From JAVJRN01 sp040218415 (GTDB lineage: Bacteria > Bacteroidota > Bacteroidia > Cytophagales > Cyclobacteriaceae): a DNA stretch of 64,000 bases. Shown here piece by piece: positions 56,552 to 64,000 of this stretch. Positions within the stretch are counted from its first letter, which is position 1. Every line of letters begins with the position of its first letter. The notes under the pieces are model-generated. The model made no database searches and was not told the origin of the DNA. It saw only the letters and a program-made list of their open reading frames with translations. Both the position numbers and the translations under genes were made by a program. The stretch spans positions 62,001-126,000 of the forward strand of contig JAVJRN010000075.1 of assembly GCA_040218415.1 (NCBI GenBank), given 5' to 3'.

Positions 56552-56854
56552 ATGGAAAATTCAAAAAAAGAAATTCAAGAAAATCTTAATAAAGCAGCTC
56601 AAAATGCTGAAAAGGAAATTAAGAAATTACAAGATGAAATGGCCGACGCGTCAAATGATGTAAAGAAACAAATGCAAACTACTATTGATGAAATCAAAGT
56701 ACAGCAAGAAAAAATTGCAAATAAAACGAAAGAAGTTGCAGATGCTACCGAAGATAGCTGGGAAAAGGTGAAAGCAGAGGCTGACAACACTATGTCTGAA
56801 GTAAGTGATAAAATGGGTAGTTTGGTCAATCGTGTAAAAGCCAATGTGAGCTAA
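56552..56854 (+). CDS. Small coiled-coil protein, function unknown
   Basis: A 100-residue highly charged, almost fully helical protein without Cys, Pro or signal peptide (NLNKAAQNAEKEIKKLQDEM...; AEADNTMSEVSDKMGSLVNRV). It resembles the LEA/apolipoprotein-like helical proteins often found in stress clusters, but I cannot name a family. The heptad-like spacing predicts a coiled coil that may oligomerise or bind membranes. A clear terminator follows at 56888. The gene is likely monocistronic. Confidence 0.7.
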   Translation: MENSKKEIQENLNKAAQNAEKEIKKLQDEMADASNDVKKQMQTTIDEIKVQQEKIANKTKEVADATEDSWEKVKAEADNTMSEVSDKMGSLVNRVKANVS

Positions 56855-56887
56855 ACGCCCATAGATTAAAATTGAACAGAAGGGCAG

Positions 56888-56926
56888 TGTCTTACTTTTA
56901 ACGAAGTAAGACATTGTTGTTTTTTC
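56888..56926 (+). terminator. Rho-independent terminator
   Basis: TGTCTTACTT-N6-AAGTAAGACA is a perfect 10 bp stem followed within a few bases by TTGTTGTTTTTT. It lies 34 bp after the coiled-coil protein gene. Beyond it, 56927-57418 contains no feature I can support. Confidence 0.8.
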
Positions 56927-57418
56927 TAATTTAGAATAGTTCCTTAGCCTCAGAATCAGACGGTTACCACAATCTTCACGGTTTGGAGCAAGCGATGTAA
57001 CTGTAGTGTTTATTTCCAAAAAAGTGATCACATGAAAGCTGAAAGTGTGGCAGGTTTCTATTTAAACGAATGATATAACACCGATTCAGATTTACTGAAC
57101 CTTGGCTAAAAAATGGAATTTCGAAAAAAGACTTTTTCATAACACTACTCACGAAAGGCGGGTTGTTAAAAGGTTTTTTCGAATCCTAAATCTTGAAAGA
57201 GATATTTATTCAACGCTTTTAGGCGAGCAATATCCCATCGATGAAGGATGAAATTGGGAATAATCTATTTTCGATAGCTAAAGCCTAGTCAAAGTGATTG
57301 TCTACCTAGAGAATAATTGGAAAAATGGACACTGCCTTCTGTCGCTTTTATACACACATTTCAGCGATAAAATCAAAGAAAAAAATTGAATTAAACACTC
57401 AACAAAACACATAAGATC

Positions 57419-59383
57419 ATGCAGCAACCCTTAAATACTACCCAAAAACTTATTAAATCCCATTTATTGTCGGGCGAAATGACGCCTGGAAGTGAAATAG
57501 GGATTAGAATAGATCATGTACTACAGCAAGATGCGACTGGCACGCTGGTAATGTTGGAGCTGGAAGCCATTGGTTTGAAAAAAGTGAAAGCAGAACTGGC
57601 CGTACAATACGTAGATCATAATCTCTTGCAAACCGATTTTCGCAATGCGGATGATCATGCATTTTTACAATCGGCAGCCAGTAAAATGGGTTATTGGTAT
57701 AGTCGAGCCGGAAATGGTATTAGTCATGTGGTTCACATGGAGCAGTTTGGAAAACCGGGAAAGAGCCTTATAGGTTCGGATAGCCACTCGTGTGCTGGTG
57801 GAGGATTAGGAATGCTGGCGATCGGATCTGGCGGATTAGATGTGGCGCTAGCTGCAGCAGGGGAACCGTATTATGTGAAAATGCCGAAAGTATTGGGCGT
57901 GGAGCTAAAAGGTAAACTTCCTGATTGGGTAAGTGCCAAAGATGTGGTGTTGGAAATGCTCAGGCGTTACGATGTAAAAGGCGCCAAAGGATATATTATT
58001 GAATATTTTGGTGATGGAGTGAAAAGTTTAAGTGCTTGGGATCGTCATGTTATTGCCAATATGGGAACAGAAATGGGCGCTACATCATCCGTCTTTCCCT
58101 CAGATGAGAGAACAAAGTTTTTCCTAAAACAACAAGGGAGAGAGGAAGATTGGGAAGAATTGAAGGCTGATGCCGATGCACAATATGATCTTACTGATAG
58201 TATCCAATTAGATGAATTGATCTCACTTATTGCACTCCCAAGCAGTCCGGGTAAAGTTGTTCCAGTTCGCGAAGTGGCAGATAAAAGCGTGTCTCAGGTA
58301 GTGATAGGTTCTTCTGCTAATCCCGGTTATAGAGATTTTTGGGTAGTAGCTGAGTCACTGAAAGGAAAGCAAGTCTCTCCAGAATTATCACTCGATATTA
58401 ATCCTTCTTCCCGGCAAACCATACAAAGTCTGGCGAGCCGAGGCAACATGGCAGATTTGATTGCGTCAGGAGCGAGATTTCATCAAACTGGTTGTATGGG
58501 TTGTATTGGAATGGGGCAGAGTCCCGCTACAGGACAGATCAGCTTACGTACTATGCCAAGAAATTTTCCCGGACGCTCAGGAACGGTGGACGATCAGGTT
58601 TACTTATGTAGTCCTGAAACCGCAGTAGCTAGTGCACTGACTGGAAAGATCACCGTGCCAAGTGATCTCAATGACTTGTTTGGCATGAAATATCCAGCGT
58701 TTGAAGAGCCTGAGCAAGTACACACTAGTGGAACAATGATTACGCCTCCTTCTGCAGAAAAAGGCGGAAAATTAGTCATGGGGCCAAACATTCAACCTAT
58801 CCCTGAATTCCCACAGCTTTCTGATCATTTTGAAATTACAGTAATACTTAAGATGGGGGATAATATATCTACCGATGAAATTTTAAAAGCTGGTGCTGAA
58901 GTGTTGCCTTTGAGAAGTAATATTCCCGAAATAAGTAAATATGCCTATTCTGAACTATCAAGCACATTTTATGAGAGAGCCAAAGCGCATACTGATGGTC
59001 ATGTAGTTGTAGCGGGTGATAATTATGCACAAGGGTCGAGTAGAGAACATGCGGCACTGGCTCCCAGATATTTGGGTCAGCGTGCGGTTATCGCCAAAAG
59101 TTATGCCCGAATTGGATGGCAAAATCTGGTAAATTTTGGAATTATTCCTTTTGAATTTGAAGATCCAACCGATTATGACAGTATTTCGGATGGTGATTCG
59201 TTGGTCTTTAAAGATGTCAGAGAAGCGATTGCCAGCGGATCCGCAGTTAAAGTGACCAACGAAACAACATCAAAAAACATCCCGGTAAAAACATCTATCA
59301 GTAATCGTCAGGCGGAAATATTGTTGTTAGGAGGGGTGATCAATTATTTGAAGGAACATGCTGAAGCCGCATCTGTTAACTAA
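57419..59383 (+). CDS. Aconitate hydratase (Aquifex-type, about 650 residues)
   Basis: A 654-residue single-chain [4Fe-4S] aconitase converting citrate to isocitrate. The cluster cysteines are Cys125 (GSDSHSCAGGG), Cys359 and Cys362 (HQTGCMGCIGMG). The C-terminal swivel domain has DNISTDEILKAG and the active-site GSSREHAALAPRYLG loop. The length and ordering match the shorter aconitase type seen in Aquifex, Thermotoga and Bacteroidota, rather than the 890-residue AcnA/AcnB. A single gene, without other citrate-cycle genes nearby; with aceEF in the same window it links to acetyl-CoA oxidation. Confidence 0.93.
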   Translation: MQQPLNTTQKLIKSHLLSGEMTPGSEIGIRIDHVLQQDATGTLVMLELEAIGLKKVKAELAVQYVDHNLLQTDFRNADDHAFLQSAASKMGYWYSRAGNGISHVVHMEQFGKPGKSLIGSDSHSCAGGGLGMLAIGSGGLDVALAAAGEPYYVKMPKVLGVELKGKLPDWVSAKDVVLEMLRRYDVKGAKGYIIEYFGDGVKSLSAWDRHVIANMGTEMGATSSVFPSDERTKFFLKQQGREEDWEELKADADAQYDLTDSIQLDELISLIALPSSPGKVVPVREVADKSVSQVVIGSSANPGYRDFWVVAESLKGKQVSPELSLDINPSSRQTIQSLASRGNMADLIASGARFHQTGCMGCIGMGQSPATGQISLRTMPRNFPGRSGTVDDQVYLCSPETAVASALTGKITVPSDLNDLFGMKYPAFEEPEQVHTSGTMITPPSAEKGGKLVMGPNIQPIPEFPQLSDHFEITVILKMGDNISTDEILKAGAEVLPLRSNIPEISKYAYSELSSTFYERAKAHTDGHVVVAGDNYAQGSSREHAALAPRYLGQRAVIAKSYARIGWQNLVNFGIIPFEFEDPTDYDSISDGDSLVFKDVREAIASGSAVKVTNETTSKNIPVKTSISNRQAEILLLGGVINYLKEHAEAASVN

Positions 59384-59574
59384 AAACTTACTCCTTACAC
59401 CACTTATCGGTTGAGATTAAAAGTAGCGTTTTACTTCAAGTCAAAATCTTCCTATCCATTGGTAATCTCTATTTTCTAAATATGAATGACGATGGGTAGG
59501 TCTAAGAAAACATGGCGTGTATACTGCTAAGGAATGCGTGCGATTATAACGATCGAATAATCTGAATATCTATT

Positions 59575-60798
59575 ATGAATAATTTTTTGTTTCAATGGGC
59601 TGAAGCAGCCAACACTTCGACAGGTTTTTTTTGGATGGCGCTTTGGGCATTTATTTTAGGTTATGCGCTAAGTTCCATGATTCAAATATTTGTAACACAA
59701 AAAAGAATGCAAAGCGTGATGGGTGCCAGTAATCTGAGAAGTATTTCGCTTGGTACGTTTTTTGGCTTTATCTCAAGTTCTTGCAGTTTTTCTGCACTAG
59801 CAACGACCAAATCACTTTTTCAAAAAGGAGCAAGTTTCGTATCCTCCTTGGCTTTTTTATTAGCCTCTACCAATCTTGTGATAGAATTGGGAATCATTAT
59901 TTCTATTTTTTTGGGTTGGCAGTTTGTTGTTGGTGAATATGTCGGTGGAGTTTTTCTGATTTTAATTTCTTGGTTGCTCATTAGGCTCATAAAACCTCAA
60001 AAGCTAATCAACGAGGCAAGAAAAAATCTCGGAGAAATCGATAAAGACGAAAAATCTTCTGATTCAAACTTTGCTCAGAAAATTCAATCTTCAGAAAATT
60101 GGGCGAAGGTGGGAAAGCAATATGCGATGGAATGGAAAATGGTTTGGAAAGACGTAACCATTGGTTTTACTATCGCTGGAATAATTGCTGCCTTCGTGCC
60201 AGATTCATTTTTTCAATCGCTATTTATCAACGCTGGCACTGAGGTAAATGAGTATGATTTTCTTACGTTGTTGCAACATGTAGTCATTGGGCCTGTCGCT
60301 GCTTTTGTAACCTTTATCGGTTCTATGGGGAACATTCCACTGGCCGCTCTATTATTTACCAAGGGAGTCAGTTTTGCAGGTGTTATTGCTTTCATTTTTA
60401 GCGACTTGGTGGTATTTCCTGTGCTTAGAATTAATGCAAAATATTATGGGTGGAAAATGTCCATATTCATTTTGGGTTTATTGTTCACTTCATTGATCCT
60501 TACTTCATTAGCGTTACATTATGGATTCAATTTTCTTGATTTGATTCCGCAGATAAAAGAGACGAACATTACGGAGGCAAATCATTTCAAAATAGATTAT
60601 ACTTTCTTTTTGAATATGGCTTTCCTTATCGTTTCTGGGGTGTTGGTTTATTTTGGTTTTTTCAATAAAAAAGAGGTCAAGCATCATAAAGAAATGGCGC
60701 CAAAATCTCCTCGTTTTGAATCCATTCTTAAGTTTTTGGCCATAGGATGTTATCTATGGTTAGCCATTGGATTAATCCTAAATTACCTCATTCTTTAA
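59575..60798 (+). CDS. Permease of the DUF318/UPF0718 (SO_0444-like) family
   Basis: A 407-residue polytopic membrane protein in two halves, about 10 helices, with a cytoplasmic charged loop near 145-185. A conserved SSSCSFSALATTKSLFQKGASFVSSLAFLLAS segment in the first half and PVAAFVTFIGSMGNIPLAALLFTKGVSFAGVIAF in the second mark the two-repeat permease fold. Members have been proposed to export arsenite or other metal(loid)s or organics, without firm proof here. Likely monocistronic; a weak hairpin GCCATT-AA-AATGGC follows at 60808-60821. Confidence 0.8.
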   Translation: MNNFLFQWAEAANTSTGFFWMALWAFILGYALSSMIQIFVTQKRMQSVMGASNLRSISLGTFFGFISSSCSFSALATTKSLFQKGASFVSSLAFLLASTNLVIELGIIISIFLGWQFVVGEYVGGVFLILISWLLIRLIKPQKLINEARKNLGEIDKDEKSSDSNFAQKIQSSENWAKVGKQYAMEWKMVWKDVTIGFTIAGIIAAFVPDSFFQSLFINAGTEVNEYDFLTLLQHVVIGPVAAFVTFIGSMGNIPLAALLFTKGVSFAGVIAFIFSDLVVFPVLRINAKYYGWKMSIFILGLLFTSLILTSLALHYGFNFLDLIPQIKETNITEANHFKIDYTFFLNMAFLIVSGVLVYFGFFNKKEVKHHKEMAPKSPRFESILKFLAIGCYLWLAIGLILNYLIL

Positions 60799-60902
60799 AG
60801 TGAATCAGCCATTAAAATGGCCGATAATTGGATAATTTTTCAAGCGTAATTCAAGTTGTATTTTTTGCTATAATTAAGTGAAATTCACTGCGTCTCTACT
60901 AA

Positions 60903-61460
60903 TTATTGGTCTTCGACTTCATCTAACACTTCTTTAAGTTTCACCCGTTCTCCATCTTCATAAGGCACAATCCAAGCACTTTCCACGCCCATCTTTCTCA
61001 ATTCTTTTTTAAGGCGGTCTGCTTTATAATAATCTCTAAAATGACCAACTACATATTGATTAATTTCCTCTTGACGTTCAATGTCAAAATTGGATGAAGT
61101 ATCATATTCTTCCGAAAGTTCTACCTCTTCATAGGCGCCAAGCTGTACTTTGAATACTACGCCAGACTTCATTTGTTCGGGACATTCTCGGTCTTGTTGA
61201 GATACTTGTTGAAGTGAACTTCGCGCTGATTTGAGCTGATTTTCGAGTTTTTGCTTTTCCGCTTTGAGTGATACGATTTCATCTGTCAGATTATTGGATA
61301 ATAAAGAAAGATTTTCGCTTTTCTCGCGTGTTTCTTGCATTTCTTTCTGCATTTCCTCTCGTTCTGATTTAACCTCTGCAAGCTCTTTTTTAGCTGCACA
61401 GCCTAAGGTAAGTATGGAGACTGCAAAAATGGATAGTAAGGCGTTGCTACAATTAGTCAT
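60903..61460 (-). CDS. SPOR-like coiled-coil lipoprotein
   Basis: A 185-residue protein: lipoprotein signal (ALLSIFAVSILTLGC, Cys21), a coiled-coil stretch (about 25-90) and a C-terminal SPOR-like domain (VFKVQLGAYEEVELSEEY to NQYVVGHFRDYYKADRLKKELRKMGVESAWIVPYEDGERV). SPOR domains bind denuded peptidoglycan, so it probably sits in the outer or inner membrane leaflet facing the periplasm and has a cell-wall role. It forms a possible unit with the acetyltransferase upstream (34 bp apart on the same strand). Confidence 0.75.
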   Translation of the reverse strand: MTNCSNALLSIFAVSILTLGCAAKKELAEVKSEREEMQKEMQETREKSENLSLLSNNLTDEIVSLKAEKQKLENQLKSARSSLQQVSQQDRECPEQMKSGVVFKVQLGAYEEVELSEEYDTSSNFDIERQEEINQYVVGHFRDYYKADRLKKELRKMGVESAWIVPYEDGERVKLKEVLDEVEDQ

Positions 61461-61494
61461 AAAAAATAGTGTTTAAAGAAGTTTCTGTTTTGGC

Positions 61495-61797
61495 TTACTG
61501 TGCTTCGCGTTGATGAAGTAAGTCTTTATATTCTGGATTTTTTTCTACAAAATCCTCAGCGAATGGACAGGAAAGTATTACGGTTTTGTTTTGTGAATTA
61601 GCCAATTCAAGCGTGTGCTTTACAAGAAGTCCAGCAAGTCCAATACTACGGGCTGCTTCAGGAACAAATGTTTCTTTGATATCCCACATGTCCTCTTTTG
61701 GTTTTTTATATTTTAAGTGCGCAGCACCACCATTAAGTTTAATGAAAAACATCTGATGTTCTTGGTCGTGTCTTATAGCTATATTATTAAGATTCAT
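61495..61797 (-). CDS. Small GNAT-type acetyltransferase (YjdJ-like)
   Basis: A 100-residue protein of the short YjdJ-type GNAT family: NLNNIAIRHDQEHQMFFIKLNGGAAHLKYKK, then a truncated GNAT core with ETFVPEAARSIGLAGLLVKHTLELANSQNKTVILSCPFAEDFVEKNPEY. The acetyl-CoA-binding region is compressed but recognisable. Substrate unknown. It lies 11 bp after the Usp gene and 34 bp before the SPOR lipoprotein gene on the same strand, suggesting a three-gene unit. Confidence 0.85.
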   Translation of the reverse strand: MNLNNIAIRHDQEHQMFFIKLNGGAAHLKYKKPKEDMWDIKETFVPEAARSIGLAGLLVKHTLELANSQNKTVILSCPFAEDFVEKNPEYKDLLHQREAQ

Positions 61798-61808
61798 AAT
61801 ATTGTTAT

Positions 61809-62666
61809 TTATTTTAAAATGAGTAATGGTAATTCGCTTTGTGATACAAGTTTTTTTCTAATGCCAGGATTAAATAGCCGTTTGAAAAAACCATGTTCTC
61901 GGTATACCAAAGCCAGAAGGTCTATCTGATTTCTTTCGGTGAACTCGGTGATTCCTCGTTCTACGTCTTCTGATGGTATGTTACAAAAGGAATAATTGAT
62001 TTGATATTTTTCCATTTTCTTTTTCAATTCTAGCAAAAGGCCAGCGCGAGGTTCTTCTCCTTCATCTGTACTCCTTTGTACATGTATGATATATACAGGA
62101 GTATCAAGTCCTTTAGCGATAAGTAAGAGAATAGATAAGTCATGCTCATCAATTGTATGATCATGATCGATGGCCAGACATATTTTTTTTATCGCTCTGA
62201 AAGGATATTCACGAGGAATAACGATGACTGGGCAAGGAGCACTTCGAGTTACCTTTTCGGCCTTAGTCCCAATAAATGCTTCAATGCCTAAAACCTCACT
62301 GGTACCTATCAAAACAAGATCTATGTCTAACTTTTCGACGTATTTTTTATAAAAATCATCAACGACAACAGGTCCGGAATAATAATCGTACGGAACTGAT
62401 GTAGCTTCAGGTACTTTATCGATAAGATTTTTGAATTGATTTTGTTTTATTGCTTCATGATCAATGGGTATTGGTGGTATCGACTGTGTTGACACGCCTG
62501 TACCGCCTATGCTATGAGGGGTTGGATTGTTGATGTTTGGAGGTAAGTATACATGAAAATACACCAGCTTTGCTCCGAACACTTTTGATAATTCAAGAGC
62601 ATATTTGACAACAGTCTCGCTGCTTTCTATATCTATATCGATTGGGGTTAGTATCTTTTGAATCAT
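61809..62666 (-). CDS. Tandem universal stress protein (UspA x2)
   Basis: A 285-residue protein with two UspA folds (about 1-150, opening QKILTPIDIDIESSETVVKYALELSKVF, and 155-285, opening KKICLAIDHDHTIDEHDLSIL). The first has a partial nucleotide motif (IGTSEVLGIEAFIGTKAEKV), the second has none (VYREHGFFKRLFNPGIRKKL). A proline/glycine-rich insert (PPNINNPTPHSIGGTGVST) follows the first strand. The acetyltransferase gene lies 11 bp downstream, so the pair may link stress sensing to acetylation. Fourth tandem Usp in the window. Confidence 0.85.
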   Translation of the reverse strand: MIQKILTPIDIDIESSETVVKYALELSKVFGAKLVYFHVYLPPNINNPTPHSIGGTGVSTQSIPPIPIDHEAIKQNQFKNLIDKVPEATSVPYDYYSGPVVVDDFYKKYVEKLDIDLVLIGTSEVLGIEAFIGTKAEKVTRSAPCPVIVIPREYPFRAIKKICLAIDHDHTIDEHDLSILLLIAKGLDTPVYIIHVQRSTDEGEEPRAGLLLELKKKMEKYQINYSFCNIPSEDVERGITEFTERNQIDLLALVYREHGFFKRLFNPGIRKKLVSQSELPLLILK

Positions 62667-63464
62667 TGAAGGTTCGTTTAAATTAAGTGTATTTTGCCCA
62701 GTTCATTTATCGTTTTACTAGTTGTTTCTTAGTTCTAAACAATTTGTTACTTACCGAAAGTATTTTCTAAAATTTATCAATTCCGACCGCAGTAACTATA
62801 GTGAATAATTGAAATTATCTTTCCGACTATTCTTCTTTAGTGAGCATAATTGAGTTATTCCAATTCATACTAAAAAATACCGCAATCTTTATTCCAGCTC
62901 GTGCATTTGGGCATTGAATGGGTTTAGTTTGATGATTTATTAGGTTAGATTTTGGCCTGCTCTACTATAGTGATGGTATATGGTGTTTTACACAAGGTTT
63001 TCGGCCAAATAGCGGACTTTTAAAAGTTGAGTTCACATCAAAGCTTTAACTCGCTTTCTTTTTAGCCTTGAGTAAAACATTCCTCGTCCTACATTTTCAT
63101 GTGTATTTTCTTCTACGTCAGTTGTTTGGGGGTATCGTAACCTTACAAAGGATTGAATGAATCAATGGATGATTCCAGCGACTTTGAGTAGAATTTTTAA
63201 GGAGATCGGAAGTAAGAAAATTAACTTAAAACAAGTTTTAGCGCTAGCTGCTGGTTCCGAAAGTTTAATAAACCTTTGAAAAATGCCACATTAAAGATGG
63301 ATGATAGCCGAAAATATAATAAGCTTGTATCAGATTGCTTTATTTCGCAAGTCAAGACAGCATTACTTCTACTTACGGCTAACCGGTAATCTGGATTTTC
63401 CATTCGGTTGATCCCAATCAATTTTCTTGTTTCTTTTAAGCATGGTTTTGGAATTTCAAGTTGC
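62667..63464. other. Gene-poor intergenic region
   Basis: About 800 bp between the divergent Usp and AI-2E-family genes. A minus-strand frame at 63221-63487 overlaps the permease start and does not look like protein. Otherwise AT-rich with no hairpin or palindrome that I would report. Confidence 0.5.
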
Positions 63465-64000
63465 ATGAATATCTCATTTAAAAACATCTTTTACGTCTTG
63501 GCAACTCTTATAGGGGTTGTTACCATTATGGCTTTAGCCAAAGGAATAATCATTCCCTTAGCTTTTGCAATGCTATTTTCATTTATCCTGTATCCTCCGG
63601 TCAAGTGGTTTAGGCAAAAAAATGTCGGTGTGATCTGGTCGATTATCATAACGATGAGTGGTGTGACACTTTTACTTGCGGGCGTTGTTTATCTTTTCTC
63701 TGCACAAATAGTGAGGATGACTGCTGATTACAACAGTTTTCAGGAAGAGCTAAGGAAGGTTTTTGATACTGCAGTTAGCTTCCTCAATAATGAGATAAAC
63801 TTTGTTCCTCATATCAAAGTACAAACCATTTCTGAGGCGGCATCATCTTTTTTTGGTAATACGGGATTTGTTTTGGTATCGGATACCCTTGGCTTTACAA
63901 CCACTTTTCTTTCTTATCTCACCTTATCCATCGTATTTACCTTCCTAATTCTGCTTTATAGTCGCCAGTTAACTATAGCGCTTACTCAGTTTAGTCCTGA
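63465..64000 (+). CDS. AI-2E family permease, 3' partial
   Basis: An open frame from ATG at 63465 runs off the right edge. Its 178 codons read MNISFKNIFYVLATLIGVVT, then a long hydrophobic run through IIIPLAFAMLFSFILYPPVKWFRQK and a third helix with LLLAGVVYLFSAQIVRM. An amphipathic stretch (SFQEELRKVFDTAVSF) and another membrane pair follow. The pattern (two helices, FxxAxLxxFILxPPVxxF-type motif) matches the AI-2E/PerM/YdiK permease family, whose members export autoinducer-2 or move ions. Incomplete here, so specificity cannot be judged. Confidence 0.75.
   Translation, partial: MNISFKNIFYVLATLIGVVTIMALAKGIIIPLAFAMLFSFILYPPVKWFRQKNVGVIWSIIITMSGVTLLLAGVVYLFSAQIVRMTADYNSFQEELRKVFDTAVSFLNNEINFVPHIKVQTISEAASSFFGNTGFVLVSDTLGFTTTFLSYLTLSIVFTFLILLYSRQLTIALTQFSP

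Noticed and set aside
63221..63487. Minus-strand gene of 88 residues
   Set aside because: It overlaps the start of the AI-2E-family permease on the other strand, and its composition does not look like a folded protein.
1..64000. tRNA, rRNA, prophage, transposase and CRISPR-cas genes
   Set aside because: Looked for on both strands by signature; none recognised.

Overview
The window comes from a member of the Bacteroidota, most likely a marine or soil Cytophagales-type bacterium. The evidence is a SusC/SusD outer-membrane pair, a C-terminal type IX secretion (T9SS) sorting domain, an AraC-type regulator with a seven-helix membrane domain, intergenic repeats of the CGTCATTTCGA kind common in this phylum, a low GC content and few recognisable Shine-Dalgarno sequences. 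Assignment below phylum level is inference. I see no rRNA, tRNA, CRISPR array, integrase, transposase or prophage.

Layout. 1-10 kb: a 5'-truncated PEP-synthase-like phosphotransferase with a class A beta-lactamase-fold serine hydrolase; a nucleotide-translocase-like membrane protein fused to HEAT repeats; a second serine hydrolase; and a penicillin-acylase-family lipoprotein. 10.3-17.4 kb: a plus-strand run of a bacterial eRF1-like (baeRF) protein, homodimeric pyruvate dehydrogenase E1 (aceE), E2 (aceF) and an SLC13-type carboxylate/sulfate permease. 17.4-24.5 kb: a complete Mrp Na+/H+ antiporter operon (mrpABCDEFG), led by a tandem universal stress protein (Usp) and followed by a DUF202 membrane protein. 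25.1-28.7 kb: a flavin-binding stress protein, a repeat island (two MITE-like elements plus a 12 x 21 bp array), a decayed MBG-domain T9SS adhesin and a DUF2268 metallopeptidase. 28.8-34.9 kb: a ten-PAS soluble histidine kinase with its response regulator, then a Nudix-derived transcription factor.

34.9-44 kb is accessory DNA. It holds small lipoproteins, a PIN-domain toxin-antitoxin pair, a class C beta-lactamase-like hydrolase with an AraC-type regulator, a HigA-like antitoxin beside a truncated toxin, and three copies of a roughly 95 bp direct repeat that divide the region into cassette-like segments.

44-64 kb returns to stress, transport and energy genes: Usp plus BCCT transporter, SusD/SusC, Usp, a formate/nitrite-type channel, type II NADH dehydrogenase, a coiled-coil protein, aconitase, a permease, a SPOR lipoprotein, a small acetyltransferase, Usp, and the start of an AI-2E-family permease.

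Working together (inference): four tandem Usp proteins each sit beside ion, solute or redox functions (Mrp antiporter, BCCT osmolyte carrier, FNT channel with NDH-2, acetyltransferase). With PDH and aconitase present, much of the window looks like a stress, pH/osmotic and central-energy neighbourhood. A GGGGA-type dyad recurs upstream of three of these units and may mark shared control.
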